From: Propionibacteriaceae bacterium AM104-82
Lineage (GTDB): Bacteria > Actinomycetota > Actinomycetes > Propionibacteriales > Propionibacteriaceae
Length of the DNA: 64,000 bases
Reading direction: 5' to 3'
Assembly (NCBI GenBank): GCA_027658995.1
Contig: JAQDQK010000006.1
Span: 1 to 64,000, forward strand
Of the stretch, positions 1 to 8,962 are shown in pieces (within the stretch, counting starts at the first letter, position 1; every line of letters begins with the position of its first letter). The translations under genes and the position numbers were made by a program. Below the pieces are notes generated by a model that made no database searches, had not been told where the DNA came from, and worked only from the letters and a program-made list of their open reading frames with translations.

Positions 1-60
1 ACGTCACCAGCCCCGTCCAGAATCCCGCCCCATCACCCACCGTCATCTGTGAAGAGCCCC
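1..60 (-). mobile_element. Possible terminus of an insertion sequence (ISL3-like?)
   Basis: Read on the minus strand, the sequence beginning near base 60 starts GGGGCTCTTCACAG, directly where the restriction-modification reading frame stops resembling its family. A GGCTCTTC start recalls the inverted repeats of actinobacterial ISL3-family elements such as IS31831, and the bases just before it are AT-richer than their surroundings, as expected of a target site. Only one end is visible and no transposase lies inside the window, so this is a weak call made from memory of the family ends. Confidence 0.25.
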
Positions 61-3000
61 TTATCTGCCCCAAATCCGTAGACCCAGGAGTCTCGGTTCG
101 TTTTCAGGCCGTTGCCTTGCTGGGCAAAGATGGCGGTCCCGTCCCGACCCAAGGGCGGGTAAGACATGAACTCGTCATTGCGCATCGCGAGCCAGTCACC
201 GGAGGAATTCGGGGCGACTATCCTCCAGTTCCCGCAGGCTAGGTCCGCGCGGGACAGTATCTCGAGCTTCTCCGGGCGTGTGAGATAGTCCCCGATATCG
301 AGGTAGTGGATCGTGGCCGGTCCGGCGTGGGCCGGATCCTTGACGCCGAGCACGATGGCGATGGTGGTTCGGGCCCCCTGCCCGAACACGTTGTCCTTCT
401 CCTTGCGCCGTAGCTCGCCAGCAGTCCGAGCGTTGCCACGAAGGTTGAACACCCACAACTCGGAGAACTCCTCGGCCATCGACAGGCGCATCCCGTCGGC
501 GGTGTTGCCGTCCAGCCAGCCACCGTTTGAGACGAAGCCGACGACGCCTCGCTCCCCCAGCCGGTCGGTCGCCCAGCGGTAGGCCCGGATGTAGGAGTCG
601 TACAGGCTGTTCTTAAGTTGTGCCGTTGATTTGGCCGCGTACGTGTCGGCGATGCGCGCGTCGAGGCTCGGGTAGCGCAAATTCGCGTTGTCATCATTCT
701 CGCTCGTCTGCCCAACGGAGTAGGGAGGGTTCGCCACGATCACCGTGATCGGCGTGCTCAGCTGGCGGGTGATCCGCTCGTTGTTCGCGGGAAGCAGGCT
801 GGTGTCGGCGCGGTCGCCGTGCTCGCTGATCTGGAACGTGTCGGTCATGGTCGCGCCTGGGAAGGGCACGTATTCGTCTGCCCCGGTCAACGCCTCATAG
901 GTGGCCTCGATGTTGACGCAGGCGATGTAGTACGCCAGCAGCATGATCTCGTTGCACCACAGCTCGGAGGCGTACTTCCTGGCCAGGTCCTCGGAACGGA
1001 TGATGCCCGAGGCGAGCAGGCGGACGATGAACGTACCCGTCCCGGTGAACGGGTCGAGGATGTTCACCCCGGGGTCGGTCAGGCCTTGGCCGAAGTGGCG
1101 GCGGCTGAGCTCGTCGGCGCTGCGCAGGATGAAGTCGACGACCTCGACAGGTGTGTAGACGACTCCGAGGGATTCGGCCTGCTTCGGGAAGGCGTTCTTG
1201 AAGAACTTCTCGTAGAGGTCGTGGATCACCTGCTGCCGACCAGCGGTGTCGGTGACCGCGGCGGCGCGGTCGCGCACCGAGGCGTAGAAGCGTTTGAGGT
1301 GGGAGGTCTCGGCGTCGAGGCCCTGGCCTTCGAGGATGTCGAGCATCTCCTGCATGCCGAGGCTGACCGGGTTGCTACTGGCAAACCCGGAGCCGCCGAA
1401 GAGGGCGTCGAAAACCGGGGCCGTGATGAGGTGCTGCGACAGCATGGAGATCGCGTCGTCGCGGGAAATGCCGTTGTTGAGGTTTCCGCGGAGCCCGTCC
1501 AGGAAGCGGTCGAATACCGCGGTCACCTCGGGGGAGGACTGGGCGAGGATCGCCTCGATCCTGGCCACCTGGGCGGCCGACATCTCGGCCACGTCCTTCG
1601 CCCACTGGTCCCAGTATTCACGGGTGCCCACCCGGTCGACGATGCGCGAGTAGATGGCGTCGCGCCACTGTTCGAGGTCAAAGAGCGGGAGCTGTACCCC
1701 AGGCGCCGACGCATCGCCGCTCGGCTGATCGGGGACGTCGACGATGATCTTGCCTGAGGTGTCCCTTCCACCGTTGAGGTTGATCGCTTGGACGATGGAC
1801 TCGAACCTGTCGTCGTGGGCCCGGAGCGCATTCAGAACGTCCCACACGACCCTGAAGCGCTTGTTGTCGCGCAGAGCATCGGCAGGCTCCACTCCGACGG
1901 GTACCGCGACAGGAAGGATGATGTAGCCGAACTCCTTACCGGGCGCCTTTCGCATCACGCGTCCGACCGCCTGCACGACGTCGACCGATGAGTTGCGTGG
2001 GCTGAGGAACATGACGGCGTCGAGCGCTGGCACGTCGACGCCCTCTGTGAGGCAGCGGGCGTTGGTGAGGATCCGGCACTGCCCCTCGCGGATCGGCGCC
2101 TTCAACCAGGAGAGCTGCTCGGCCCGGAACAACGCGTTCATGGTGCCGTCGACGTGCCTTGCGTCGCAGGCGAGCCGCTGGGTGGCCTCGTAGCCACCGC
2201 GAGCCTCGACGACGGCCTCGAACGCTTCGGCCACCAGCTTGGAGGACTTGATGTTCTCCAGGAACCCGACCGCCCGCTTCATGGGCGCCTCGTCAGGCCC
2301 GAAGGCAGGGTGTGGATCACCTGCGTGGGTCCGTTTCGCCAGGGTGTTCCAGCAGCCCATGATCTTGGCCGCGTCGCTGAGCGGAATCTCGACGTCGGAC
2401 GTGGCCTGCATCAGCTGCATCGGAGCCGCCATTTGCTCCTCGGCGACGGCCAGCACCATCACCTTGTAGTCCGTCAGCAGTTGGCGCTCGACCGCCTCAC
2501 CGAACCCGAGCCGGTGGAACACCGGCCCGAAGACCGACTCATCGTCCATCGAGGACAGGACCGCGGAGTGTTCGTCGGCCTTGTTCTTGACGTCTTCGCC
2601 AAACATCCGGGGGGTCGCGGTCATATACAACCGGAGGTCGCTCCTGAGGAACGCGCCGTCGTGGACCCGCGTGAACGCGGACTCGTTCTCGCCCGCCAGT
2701 TGCACGCCCGTCGTCCGGTGCGCCTCGTCACAGAGGATCAGGTCAAACGCATCCGCGCCGAGCCGCTGCGCGTCGGCGACCACGTCGATGGACTGATACG
2801 TCGAGAAGACGACCGAAAGCCCTGCCGCGCGCTTGCCTGAGGCGAGCCGCTCCCGGAGGGCGGCGGCGTCGGTTGTGGCCGGCAGCGGAAGGTCGTGCGG
2901 GGAGATGTCCTCGGCCGCGCGGGAGGCCTTCGTGTCCGAGCAGACGACGAACGAGCGCAGGTCCACGGCCGTCTGGGCGGTCCACTCGCGCAGGGTCTGG

Positions 3001-3710
3001 GCCACGAGCTGGATGGACGGGGCCAGGAACAGGACACGCAGGCTGCCGCCCTTGCTCGCGGCGAGCCGTTCGGCCAACTTCAGCGAGGTGAACGTCTTGC
3101 CCGTGCCACAGGCGCTGATCCACTGGCCGCGCTGGTGCGACTCGAAGCCGGTGAGGATGCTGTCGATCGCCTCGTCCTGGTGCGGGAGCGTCGAGAACCG
3201 CTTGGCCCGTTCCACCTCCACCTGGAGACCGTTCGAGGTCGTGAAGGCCCAGTCGATGGGCGAGGCGGCCAGATCCTCAAGGCCGAGCCTCTGCACCGGG
3301 ATCTGCTGGCCGTCCAGGGCCTCCTCGGCGTGCTTCGACCACCGGTCGGTGGTCGAGACGATGATCCGGTTGTCGAACCCGACCCCGTCCCATTTCTTGC
3401 CCGATGCCGTGAAGAACGAGTCGATGTCACCCTTGGACAGATAGTGGTCGGGTTCGTAGAACTTGCACTGGATGGCTGTCCATCGGCCGGTGGCACGATC
3501 CTGTGCCACCAGGTCGATCCCTGTGTCGGCAACCCCGGAACGATGCGCCCAGTCGATCCACCGAGAGACGTTCGTGTACTGGCTGGAGAGGATCGGGTCG
3601 AGCTCGAAGAAGTCGACCATGAGCTCCTCGAACCGGGTCCCCCGCTCAGAGTTCGATCCACTCTCACGGAATCTCTCGACGACCTCGTCGAATGTTGCGC
3701 TCGCCGGCAC
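33..3710 (-). CDS. Type ISP-like restriction-modification enzyme, C-terminally truncated
   Basis: A single-chain DNA restriction and methylation enzyme of 1225 residues. In order it has an Mrr-like nuclease domain (Asp66 and QCK 81-83), a superfamily 2 helicase (CGTGKT 201-206, DEAH 328-331, TATP near 364, VGRVMR near 582), a helical coupler, and an N6-adenine methylase (DPFTGTGTF from 886, NPPY 994-997). Known type ISP enzymes of this plan (LlaGI, LlaBIII) are about 1570-1600 residues and end in a target-recognition domain. Here similarity seems to stop just after the conserved TNRDSWVY near residue 1200, and a TGA follows at 33-35. The protein should therefore lack sequence recognition. No methylase or specificity partner is adjacent; the neighbour is rpsA. 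Restriction role is family knowledge; loss of function is inferred. Confidence 0.85.
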   Translation of the reverse strand: MPASATFDEVVERFRESGSNSERGTRFEELMVDFFELDPILSSQYTNVSRWIDWAHRSGVADTGIDLVAQDRATGRWTAIQCKFYEPDHYLSKGDIDSFFTASGKKWDGVGFDNRIIVSTTDRWSKHAEEALDGQQIPVQRLGLEDLAASPIDWAFTTSNGLQVEVERAKRFSTLPHQDEAIDSILTGFESHQRGQWISACGTGKTFTSLKLAERLAASKGGSLRVLFLAPSIQLVAQTLREWTAQTAVDLRSFVVCSDTKASRAAEDISPHDLPLPATTDAAALRERLASGKRAAGLSVVFSTYQSIDVVADAQRLGADAFDLILCDEAHRTTGVQLAGENESAFTRVHDGAFLRSDLRLYMTATPRMFGEDVKNKADEHSAVLSSMDDESVFGPVFHRLGFGEAVERQLLTDYKVMVLAVAEEQMAAPMQLMQATSDVEIPLSDAAKIMGCWNTLAKRTHAGDPHPAFGPDEAPMKRAVGFLENIKSSKLVAEAFEAVVEARGGYEATQRLACDARHVDGTMNALFRAEQLSWLKAPIREGQCRILTNARCLTEGVDVPALDAVMFLSPRNSSVDVVQAVGRVMRKAPGKEFGYIILPVAVPVGVEPADALRDNKRFRVVWDVLNALRAHDDRFESIVQAINLNGGRDTSGKIIVDVPDQPSGDASAPGVQLPLFDLEQWRDAIYSRIVDRVGTREYWDQWAKDVAEMSAAQVARIEAILAQSSPEVTAVFDRFLDGLRGNLNNGISRDDAISMLSQHLITAPVFDALFGGSGFASSNPVSLGMQEMLDILEGQGLDAETSHLKRFYASVRDRAAAVTDTAGRQQVIHDLYEKFFKNAFPKQAESLGVVYTPVEVVDFILRSADELSRRHFGQGLTDPGVNILDPFTGTGTFIVRLLASGIIRSEDLARKYASELWCNEIMLLAYYIACVNIEATYEALTGADEYVPFPGATMTDTFQISEHGDRADTSLLPANNERITRQLSTPITVIVANPPYSVGQTSENDDNANLRYPSLDARIADTYAAKSTAQLKNSLYDSYIRAYRWATDRLGERGVVGFVSNGGWLDGNTADGMRLSMAEEFSELWVFNLRGNARTAGELRRKEKDNVFGQGARTTIAIVLGVKDPAHAGPATIHYLDIGDYLTRPEKLEILSRADLACGNWRIVAPNSSGDWLAMRNDEFMSYPPLGRDGTAIFAQQGNGLKTNRDSWVYGFGADKGLFTDDGG

Positions 3711-3809
3711 GGCAGTCCCTTTCCATTCGGTGGGTCACACCTGTCCACCTGGACGGAGAATACCGGGCACTGCCCTACCGGCGGCATCCGACCCACCAAC
3801 ATGCGCAAA

Positions 3810-3837
3810 GGGCGCCGATCCCTTCGGATCGGCGCCC
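3810..3837 (-). terminator. Terminator downstream of rpsA
   Basis: A perfect 12-bp stem (arms 3810-3821 and 3826-3837) with a four-base loop, followed on the minus strand by CTTT. It lies 20 bases past the rpsA stop and separates it from the restriction gene. Confidence 0.8.
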
Positions 3838-3856
3838 CTCGCGGAGACGGGTTACG

Positions 3857-5296
3857 TCAGTTGTTGCCAGCCAGCTTGTCGCGCAGGGCCTGCAGCGACT
3901 CGTCGGAGGCAAGCGAGCCCTCAACCGGGGACTCGGTGGTGTAGCCGGTGCCAGCGTCGACCGCGAGCTCGCGCTCGGTGGTCTCGGCGGACTCGACCTG
4001 GCGCTTGTGCGCCTCCCACAGAGCCTGAGCCTGGGCGTACTGGGCCTCCCAAGCAGCGCGCTGCTCGTCGAAGCCTTCCTTCCAGTCGTTGGTCTCCGGA
4101 TCGAAGCCCTCGGGGTAGATGTAGTTCCCCTGCTCGTCGTAGGAGGCCTCCATGCCGTAGAGCTGCGGATCGAAGTCGATCGCGCTGACGTCGACACCCT
4201 CGTTGGCCTGCTTCAGCGACAGCGAGACGCGGCGGCGATCCAGGTCGATGTCGATGACCTTGACCATCCGGTCGTCGCCGACCGAGACAACCTGCTCGGG
4301 GATCTCGACGTGACGCTCTGCAAGCTCGGACACGTGGACCAGGCCCTCGATGCCCTCGCCGACGCGCACGAACGCACCGAACGGAACCAGCTTGGTGACC
4401 TTGCCGGGCACGATCTGGCCGATCTGGTGCAGACGGGCGAAGGTCTGCCACGGATCTTCCTGGGTGGCCTTCAGCGACAGGGAGACGCGCTCGCGGTCCA
4501 TGTCCACCTCGAGCACCTCGACGGTGACGGGCATGCCGACCTCGACAACCTCGCTCGGGTGGTCGATGTGCTTCCAGCTGAGCTCCGAGACGTGCACGAG
4601 GCCGTCGACGCCGCCGAGATCGACGAAGGCGCCGAAGTTGACGATCGAGGAGACCTGACCCTTGCGGATCTGGCCCTTCTGGAGCTGGGTGAGGAACGTG
4701 TGGCGAACCTCGGACTGGGTCTGCTCGAGCCACGCACGACGCGAAAGGACCACGTTGTTGCGGTTCTTGTCGAGCTCGATGATCTTGGCCTCGAGCTCCA
4801 TGCCCACGTAGGGCTGGAGGTCGCGGACGCGACGCATCTCGACGAGCGAGGCGGGCAGGAAGCCACGCAGACCGATGTCGACGATGAGGCCGCCCTTGAC
4901 CACCTCGATGACCGAGCCGGTGACGACGCCGTCCTCTTCCTTGATCTTCTCGATCGTGCCCCAGGCGCGCTCGTACTGAGCCCGCTTCTTGGACAGGATC
5001 AGTCGGCCTTCCTTGTCCTCCTTCTGCTGGACGAGAGCTTCGATCTCGTCGCCGACCTGGACGACCTCAAACGGGTCCACGTCGTGCTTGATGGAGAGTT
5101 CCTTGGAGGGGATGACGCCTTCGGTCTTGTAACCGATGTCGAGCAGGACCTCGTCCCGGTCAACCTTGACGACGGTGCCGGAGACGATGTCTCCGTCATT
5201 GAAGTATTTGATGGTGGCGTCAACCGCGGCCATGAAGGCCTCGGGCGAGCCAAAGTCGTCGACTGCGACAGTCGAGGCCTCAGTAGAGGAGGTCAT
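3857..5296 (-). CDS. rpsA: 30S ribosomal protein S1
   Basis: S1 binds mRNA on the small ribosomal subunit and helps start translation. The 479-residue protein has four S1 RNA-binding repeats (about residues 35-105, 120-187, 205-275 and 292-362), each with the G-F/Y-V-L/I type core and the E-G-L/F-V/I-H/P turn. An acidic, Gln-rich tail follows, as in actinobacteria. I chose ATG 5296 (MTSSTE) over an in-frame upstream GTG at 5347, because actinobacterial S1 begins this way and GGAG lies 10 bases upstream. It has its own promoter and terminator. The position next to polA matches M. tuberculosis. Confidence 0.97.
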   Translation of the reverse strand: MTSSTEASTVAVDDFGSPEAFMAAVDATIKYFNDGDIVSGTVVKVDRDEVLLDIGYKTEGVIPSKELSIKHDVDPFEVVQVGDEIEALVQQKEDKEGRLILSKKRAQYERAWGTIEKIKEEDGVVTGSVIEVVKGGLIVDIGLRGFLPASLVEMRRVRDLQPYVGMELEAKIIELDKNRNNVVLSRRAWLEQTQSEVRHTFLTQLQKGQIRKGQVSSIVNFGAFVDLGGVDGLVHVSELSWKHIDHPSEVVEVGMPVTVEVLEVDMDRERVSLSLKATQEDPWQTFARLHQIGQIVPGKVTKLVPFGAFVRVGEGIEGLVHVSELAERHVEIPEQVVSVGDDRMVKVIDIDLDRRRVSLSLKQANEGVDVSAIDFDPQLYGMEASYDEQGNYIYPEGFDPETNDWKEGFDEQRAAWEAQYAQAQALWEAHKRQVESAETTERELAVDAGTGYTTESPVEGSLASDESLQALRDKLAGNN

Positions 5297-5345
5297 GTAG
5301 TAGGGCTCCGAATAAAGCTGTAACGCACTGGTGGCCCTTATCGGC

Positions 5346-5369
5346 ACTGCCTGCTCCGTCCGAGGCAGT
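5346..5369 (-). other. Hairpin in the rpsA leader
   Basis: A 7-bp perfect stem (5346-5352 with 5363-5369) around a 10-base loop sits in the predicted 87-nt leader of rpsA. E. coli rpsA is autoregulated through leader hairpins; whether this one acts that way is inference. Confidence 0.35.
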
Positions 5370-5389
5370 ACAGGCCACAGCGCCCGACC

Positions 5390-5418
5390 AGCCTACCCCG
5401 CGCGGGTGCGTGGAGCAA
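5390..5418 (-). promoter_or_regulatory. rpsA promoter
   Basis: On the minus strand TTGCTC (5413-5418) and TAGGCT (5390-5395) are separated by 17 bases, a good housekeeping-sigma promoter. The transcription start would be near 5383, giving a leader of about 87 nt. Confidence 0.6.
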
Positions 5419-5472
5419 CCCGACACCTCGGCGGCCGCAGCGGCGACATTTCGGCTGGACCTGACGAACGCA

Positions 5473-5478
5473 TAAGCT
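5473..5478 (+). promoter_or_regulatory. -10 box of sortase gene (leaderless)
   Basis: TAAGCT ends 6 bases before the GTG start at 5485, so the predicted start of transcription falls on or next to the start codon. No ribosome-binding site is visible in that space. Confidence 0.45.
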
Positions 5479-5484
5479 GGCCGC

Positions 5485-6228
5485 GTGTCTCATGCCGCCA
5501 CCGCACCGAAGCCCAATCGTACCCGGCTGATCATCATCGTCGTCGCCATCGTCGTCGTGATCGGCCTGCTCGTGTTCGCGCTGACCCGCGGGAGCGGCGA
5601 CAAGGCGGAACCCTCGCCCGAGCCGACCACGCTCGTCACGCAGCAGGAGGAGCTGCCGAAGCCGCCGAGCGAGGCCGCGACCTCCGCTCCGGCCCCCGCC
5701 TCCCCGACGGCGTCTGCGAACCCGGCCGCCGCGAACTGCACCGCGGTCGGCGAGGGCTTCGTGCCGAACCGCTTCAGCATCGAGCGCTTCGGGGTCGATG
5801 AGCCGATCGTCGCGCTGAACCTCGACAAGGACGGCAACATCGCGGCTCCCCCGCTCGACGAGCCGCGGATGGCCTCCTGGTGGAGCGGCGGCCCGCAGCC
5901 GGGCGCCGACAAGGGCAAGTCGATCCTCAGCATCCACACCTACCGGACGGGTAAGGCGCTCGGCAACGAGATGTTCGCCGACGGCAAGTCCCAGTTCCAG
6001 CCCGGCGACATCATCAAGCTCTACGGCGACGCCGGCCAGGTCAAGTGTTTCCAGTACACCGGCGCCGAGAAGATCTTCATCGACGACTACGACCCCGACT
6101 CGACCGTGATGGTCGACTTCGAGGGCGACCCCAGCCTGACGATCATCATCTGCTGGGACTTCGAGTCCTCCACCGAGGTGTGGGAGTCGCGCGTGTTCTT
6201 CAACTTCGAGCCGGTCCAGGTCTCCTGA
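5485..6228 (+). CDS. Class F-type sortase
   Basis: A membrane-anchored extracytoplasmic transpeptidase-like enzyme of 247 residues. One membrane segment (about 15-34) is followed by a Pro/Ser/Ala-rich linker (about 40-85) and a sortase barrel. The catalytic set is visible: His151 in SIHTYR, Cys223 in IIICWDF and Arg236 in WESRVFF. The compact domain and the C-W-D context fit the actinobacterial class F group. No pilin, LPXTG protein or second sortase lies nearby, so the substrate is unknown; class F enzymes are often solitary. The GTG start follows a -10 box directly and suggests a leaderless transcript. Confidence 0.85.
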   Translation: MSHAATAPKPNRTRLIIIVVAIVVVIGLLVFALTRGSGDKAEPSPEPTTLVTQQEELPKPPSEAATSAPAPASPTASANPAAANCTAVGEGFVPNRFSIERFGVDEPIVALNLDKDGNIAAPPLDEPRMASWWSGGPQPGADKGKSILSIHTYRTGKALGNEMFADGKSQFQPGDIIKLYGDAGQVKCFQYTGAEKIFIDDYDPDSTVMVDFEGDPSLTIIICWDFESSTEVWESRVFFNFEPVQVS

Positions 6229-6243
6229 CCATGCGGCCCGCCG

Positions 6244-8925
6244 TCAGTGCGCGGCGGACTCCCAGTTCGGGCCGACCCCGAGCGAGACGCTGAGCGGAAC
6301 GGCCAACTCGAAGGCCCCCTCCATCTCGCGCTCCACCAGCGTGGCGAGCGCCTCGCGCTCCCCCGGCGCCACCTCAAGCACCAGTTCGTCGTGGACCTGC
6401 AGCAGCACCCGGCTCTTCAGCCCCTCCCGCTCCAGCGCGTCGCCGACGTTGATCATGGCGACCTTGATGACGTCGGCCGCCGAGCCCTGGATGGGCGAGT
6501 TCAGCGCCGCCCGCTCCGCCATCTCGCGGCGCTGCCGGTTGGTGGTGGTCAGGTCGGGAAGGTAACGGCGCCTGCCGAGCATGGTCTCGGTGTAGCCCAT
6601 CTTCCTCGCCTGGTCGACGATGCCCGCCAGGTAGTCGTGCACTCCCCCGACGCGGGAGAAGTAGTCCTCCATCAGGCCCTTCGCCTCGCCGACGGAGATC
6701 TTCAACTGGTTCGACAGCCCGTAGGCGGAGAGGCCGTAGGCCAGGCCGTAGTTCATCGCCTTGATCCTGGCGCGCATCTCCGAGGTGACATCCTCCGGCT
6801 CGACGCGGAACACCAGCGAGGCCATCTCGCCGTGGAAGTCGCGGCCCGAGGCGAAAGCGTCGATCAGGCCCTCGTCACCGCTTGCGTGCGCCATGATGCG
6901 CATCTCGATCTGCGAGTAGTCCGCAGACATCAGCGACTCGTTGCCCTCGCCGGGCACGAAGGCCGAGCGGATCTGCCTGCCGACCGAGGTGCGGATCGGG
7001 ATGTTCTGCAGGTTCGGGTCGGTCGACGACAGCCGCCCGGTCGCGGCGATCGTCTGGACATAGGTGGTGTGGACGCGCCCGTCGGGTGCGACGGCCGCCA
7101 GCAGCCCGTCGACCGTCTGCCGCAGCCGGATCGCGTCGCGGTGCGCGAGCAGGTGCTCCAGGAACGGGTGCGCGGTCTTCGCGAACAGCGACTCCAGCGC
7201 CTCCGCGTCGGTGGTGTAGCCCGACTTCGTCTTGCGGGTCTTCGGCATCTCCAACTCGTCGAAGAGCACCGTTTGAAGCTGCTTGGGTGAGCCGAGGTTG
7301 ACCACGTGGCCCAGGACGTCGTACGCGGCCTGCTGGGCCGCGCCGACGGCCCTGTCGAAGTCGTCACGGAGCCGCTCGAGGCGCTCAACGTCGACGGCGA
7401 CCCCGACCCGCTCCATGCCAGCCAACTGGCGCTGCAGCGGCACCTCGACCGACTGCATCAGTCGGGCGGCGCCGCGCTCCTCGAGCTGGCCCTTCAGCGC
7501 CTCCGCGAGGTCGAAGACGGCGCGGGAGCGCAGCAGCGCCGCGTCGGCCGCCTCGTCCGACTCGTCCTCGTCGAAGGAGAACGCCCCCTGAGCGTCGTCT
7601 TCCTGTTGCTGCGCCGCGGCGCTCAGGTCGCGGTGCAGGTAACGAACGGCCAGATCTCCGAGGTCATAGGTGCGCTGATCTGGGCGCAGCAGATAGGCAG
7701 CAAGCAGCGTGTCCAGTTCGACGCCCTGCAGGTCCCAGCCGCGGGCCCAGCAGCCCAGCATCGGGCCCTTTGCCTCGTGCACCAGCTTCCGGCGCTCAGG
7801 GTCGGCCAGCCAGGCCGCGAGGGCCGCGTCGTCGGCGGGGGTCAGCTCGGCGGTGTCGACGAAGGCACCGTCGCCGTCGCCGGCCGCGAAGGCGATCCCG
7901 GTGATGTCGCCGGTGCCGCTGCCCCAGGTGCCGACGAACTCGACGGCGGTGGTGTCCTGCGCGTGGGCGGCCAGCCAGGGGGCGAGTTCGTCCCCGGTCA
8001 GCCGGGCGCCAGCCACCTCGAAGCTCTCGGTCGCCACCGGCTCTGCGGGTGCCAGTTCGAGCAGCCGCTCGCGCAGCACCCTGAACTCGAGCGCGTCGAA
8101 GAGCGTGTGCACCTTCTCGCGGTCCCAGTCGTGGCGCGCGGTGCCCGGCACCTCGAGGTCGACCTCGAGGTCACGCACCAGCGCGTTGAGCTTGCGGTTG
8201 CGCACCACGTCGTCGAGGTGGGCCCGGAACGACTCGCCCGCCTTGCCTGGGGCCTGCTCGGAGCGGGCGACCAGGTTCTCCAGTCCGTCGAACTGCGTCA
8301 GCCACTTGGCGGCCGTCTTCGGGCCGACGCCCGGGACGCCAGGCAGGTTGTCGCTCGTCTCGCCGACCAGGGCCGCCAGTTCCGGGTAGACCGCCGGCGG
8401 CACCAGGTACTTCTCCTCGACGGCCTCCGGGGTCATCCGCGCCAGGTCGGAGACGCCCTTGCGCGGGTACAGCACAGTGACGCGCTCGTTGACCAACTGC
8501 ATGGCGTCGCGGTCGCCCGTCACGATGAACACGTCGTACCCGTCGGCCGCGGCCTGCGTCGACAGCGTCGCGATGATGTCGTCGGCCTCGTAGCCCGGCT
8601 TCTCGACGTAGGCAATGTTGAGGGCGTCGAGCACCTCCTTGATGAGCTGCACCTGCCCCTTGAACTCGTCGGGCGACTTCGCCCGGTTCGCCTTGTACTC
8701 GGGGTACTGCTCCGTGCGGAACGACTCACGCGCCACGTCGAAGGCGACCGCCAGGTGCGTCGGCTGCTCGTCGCGCAGCACGTTGATCAGCATCGACGTG
8801 AACCCGAACACCGCGTTGGTGTGCTGTCCGGTACTCGTGGCGAAGTTCTCGACGGGGAGCGCGAAGAACGCGCGATAGGCCACCGAGTGGCCGTCGATCA
8901 GCAGCAGCTTTGCAGGGGTGTTCAC
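6244..8925 (-). CDS. polA: DNA polymerase I
   Basis: Repair and Okazaki-fragment polymerase, 893 residues. The N-terminal 290 residues form the 5'-3' flap nuclease (LLLIDGHSVAYRAFFAL start, GDRDAMQL, helix-hairpin-helix GVPGVGPKTA). A proofreading-like domain follows in which I do not see the catalytic DxE set, as usual in actinobacteria. The family A polymerase domain has motif A DYSQIEMR near 670, the O-helix region around INYG/MNYGLAYGL, and motif C HDE near 846. I chose GTG 8925 because VNTPAKLLLIDG begins the conserved nuclease and a TAGGCT -10 box lies 7 bases upstream; longer in-frame starts run into the divergent thioesterase gene. Confidence 0.97.
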   Translation of the reverse strand: MNTPAKLLLIDGHSVAYRAFFALPVENFATSTGQHTNAVFGFTSMLINVLRDEQPTHLAVAFDVARESFRTEQYPEYKANRAKSPDEFKGQVQLIKEVLDALNIAYVEKPGYEADDIIATLSTQAAADGYDVFIVTGDRDAMQLVNERVTVLYPRKGVSDLARMTPEAVEEKYLVPPAVYPELAALVGETSDNLPGVPGVGPKTAAKWLTQFDGLENLVARSEQAPGKAGESFRAHLDDVVRNRKLNALVRDLEVDLEVPGTARHDWDREKVHTLFDALEFRVLRERLLELAPAEPVATESFEVAGARLTGDELAPWLAAHAQDTTAVEFVGTWGSGTGDITGIAFAAGDGDGAFVDTAELTPADDAALAAWLADPERRKLVHEAKGPMLGCWARGWDLQGVELDTLLAAYLLRPDQRTYDLGDLAVRYLHRDLSAAAQQQEDDAQGAFSFDEDESDEAADAALLRSRAVFDLAEALKGQLEERGAARLMQSVEVPLQRQLAGMERVGVAVDVERLERLRDDFDRAVGAAQQAAYDVLGHVVNLGSPKQLQTVLFDELEMPKTRKTKSGYTTDAEALESLFAKTAHPFLEHLLAHRDAIRLRQTVDGLLAAVAPDGRVHTTYVQTIAATGRLSSTDPNLQNIPIRTSVGRQIRSAFVPGEGNESLMSADYSQIEMRIMAHASGDEGLIDAFASGRDFHGEMASLVFRVEPEDVTSEMRARIKAMNYGLAYGLSAYGLSNQLKISVGEAKGLMEDYFSRVGGVHDYLAGIVDQARKMGYTETMLGRRRYLPDLTTTNRQRREMAERAALNSPIQGSAADVIKVAMINVGDALEREGLKSRVLLQVHDELVLEVAPGEREALATLVEREMEGAFELAVPLSVSLGVGPNWESAAH

Positions 8926-8932
8926 CCGGCCG

Positions 8933-8938
8933 AGCCTA
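8933..8938 (-). promoter_or_regulatory. -10 box of polA (leaderless)
   Basis: TAGGCT on the minus strand ends 7 bases before the GTG start, with no Shine-Dalgarno sequence in between. It lies in the 37-base gap to the divergent thioesterase gene. Confidence 0.5.
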
Positions 8939-8962
8939 CCGAATGTGGCAGAGTTGCCCGTC

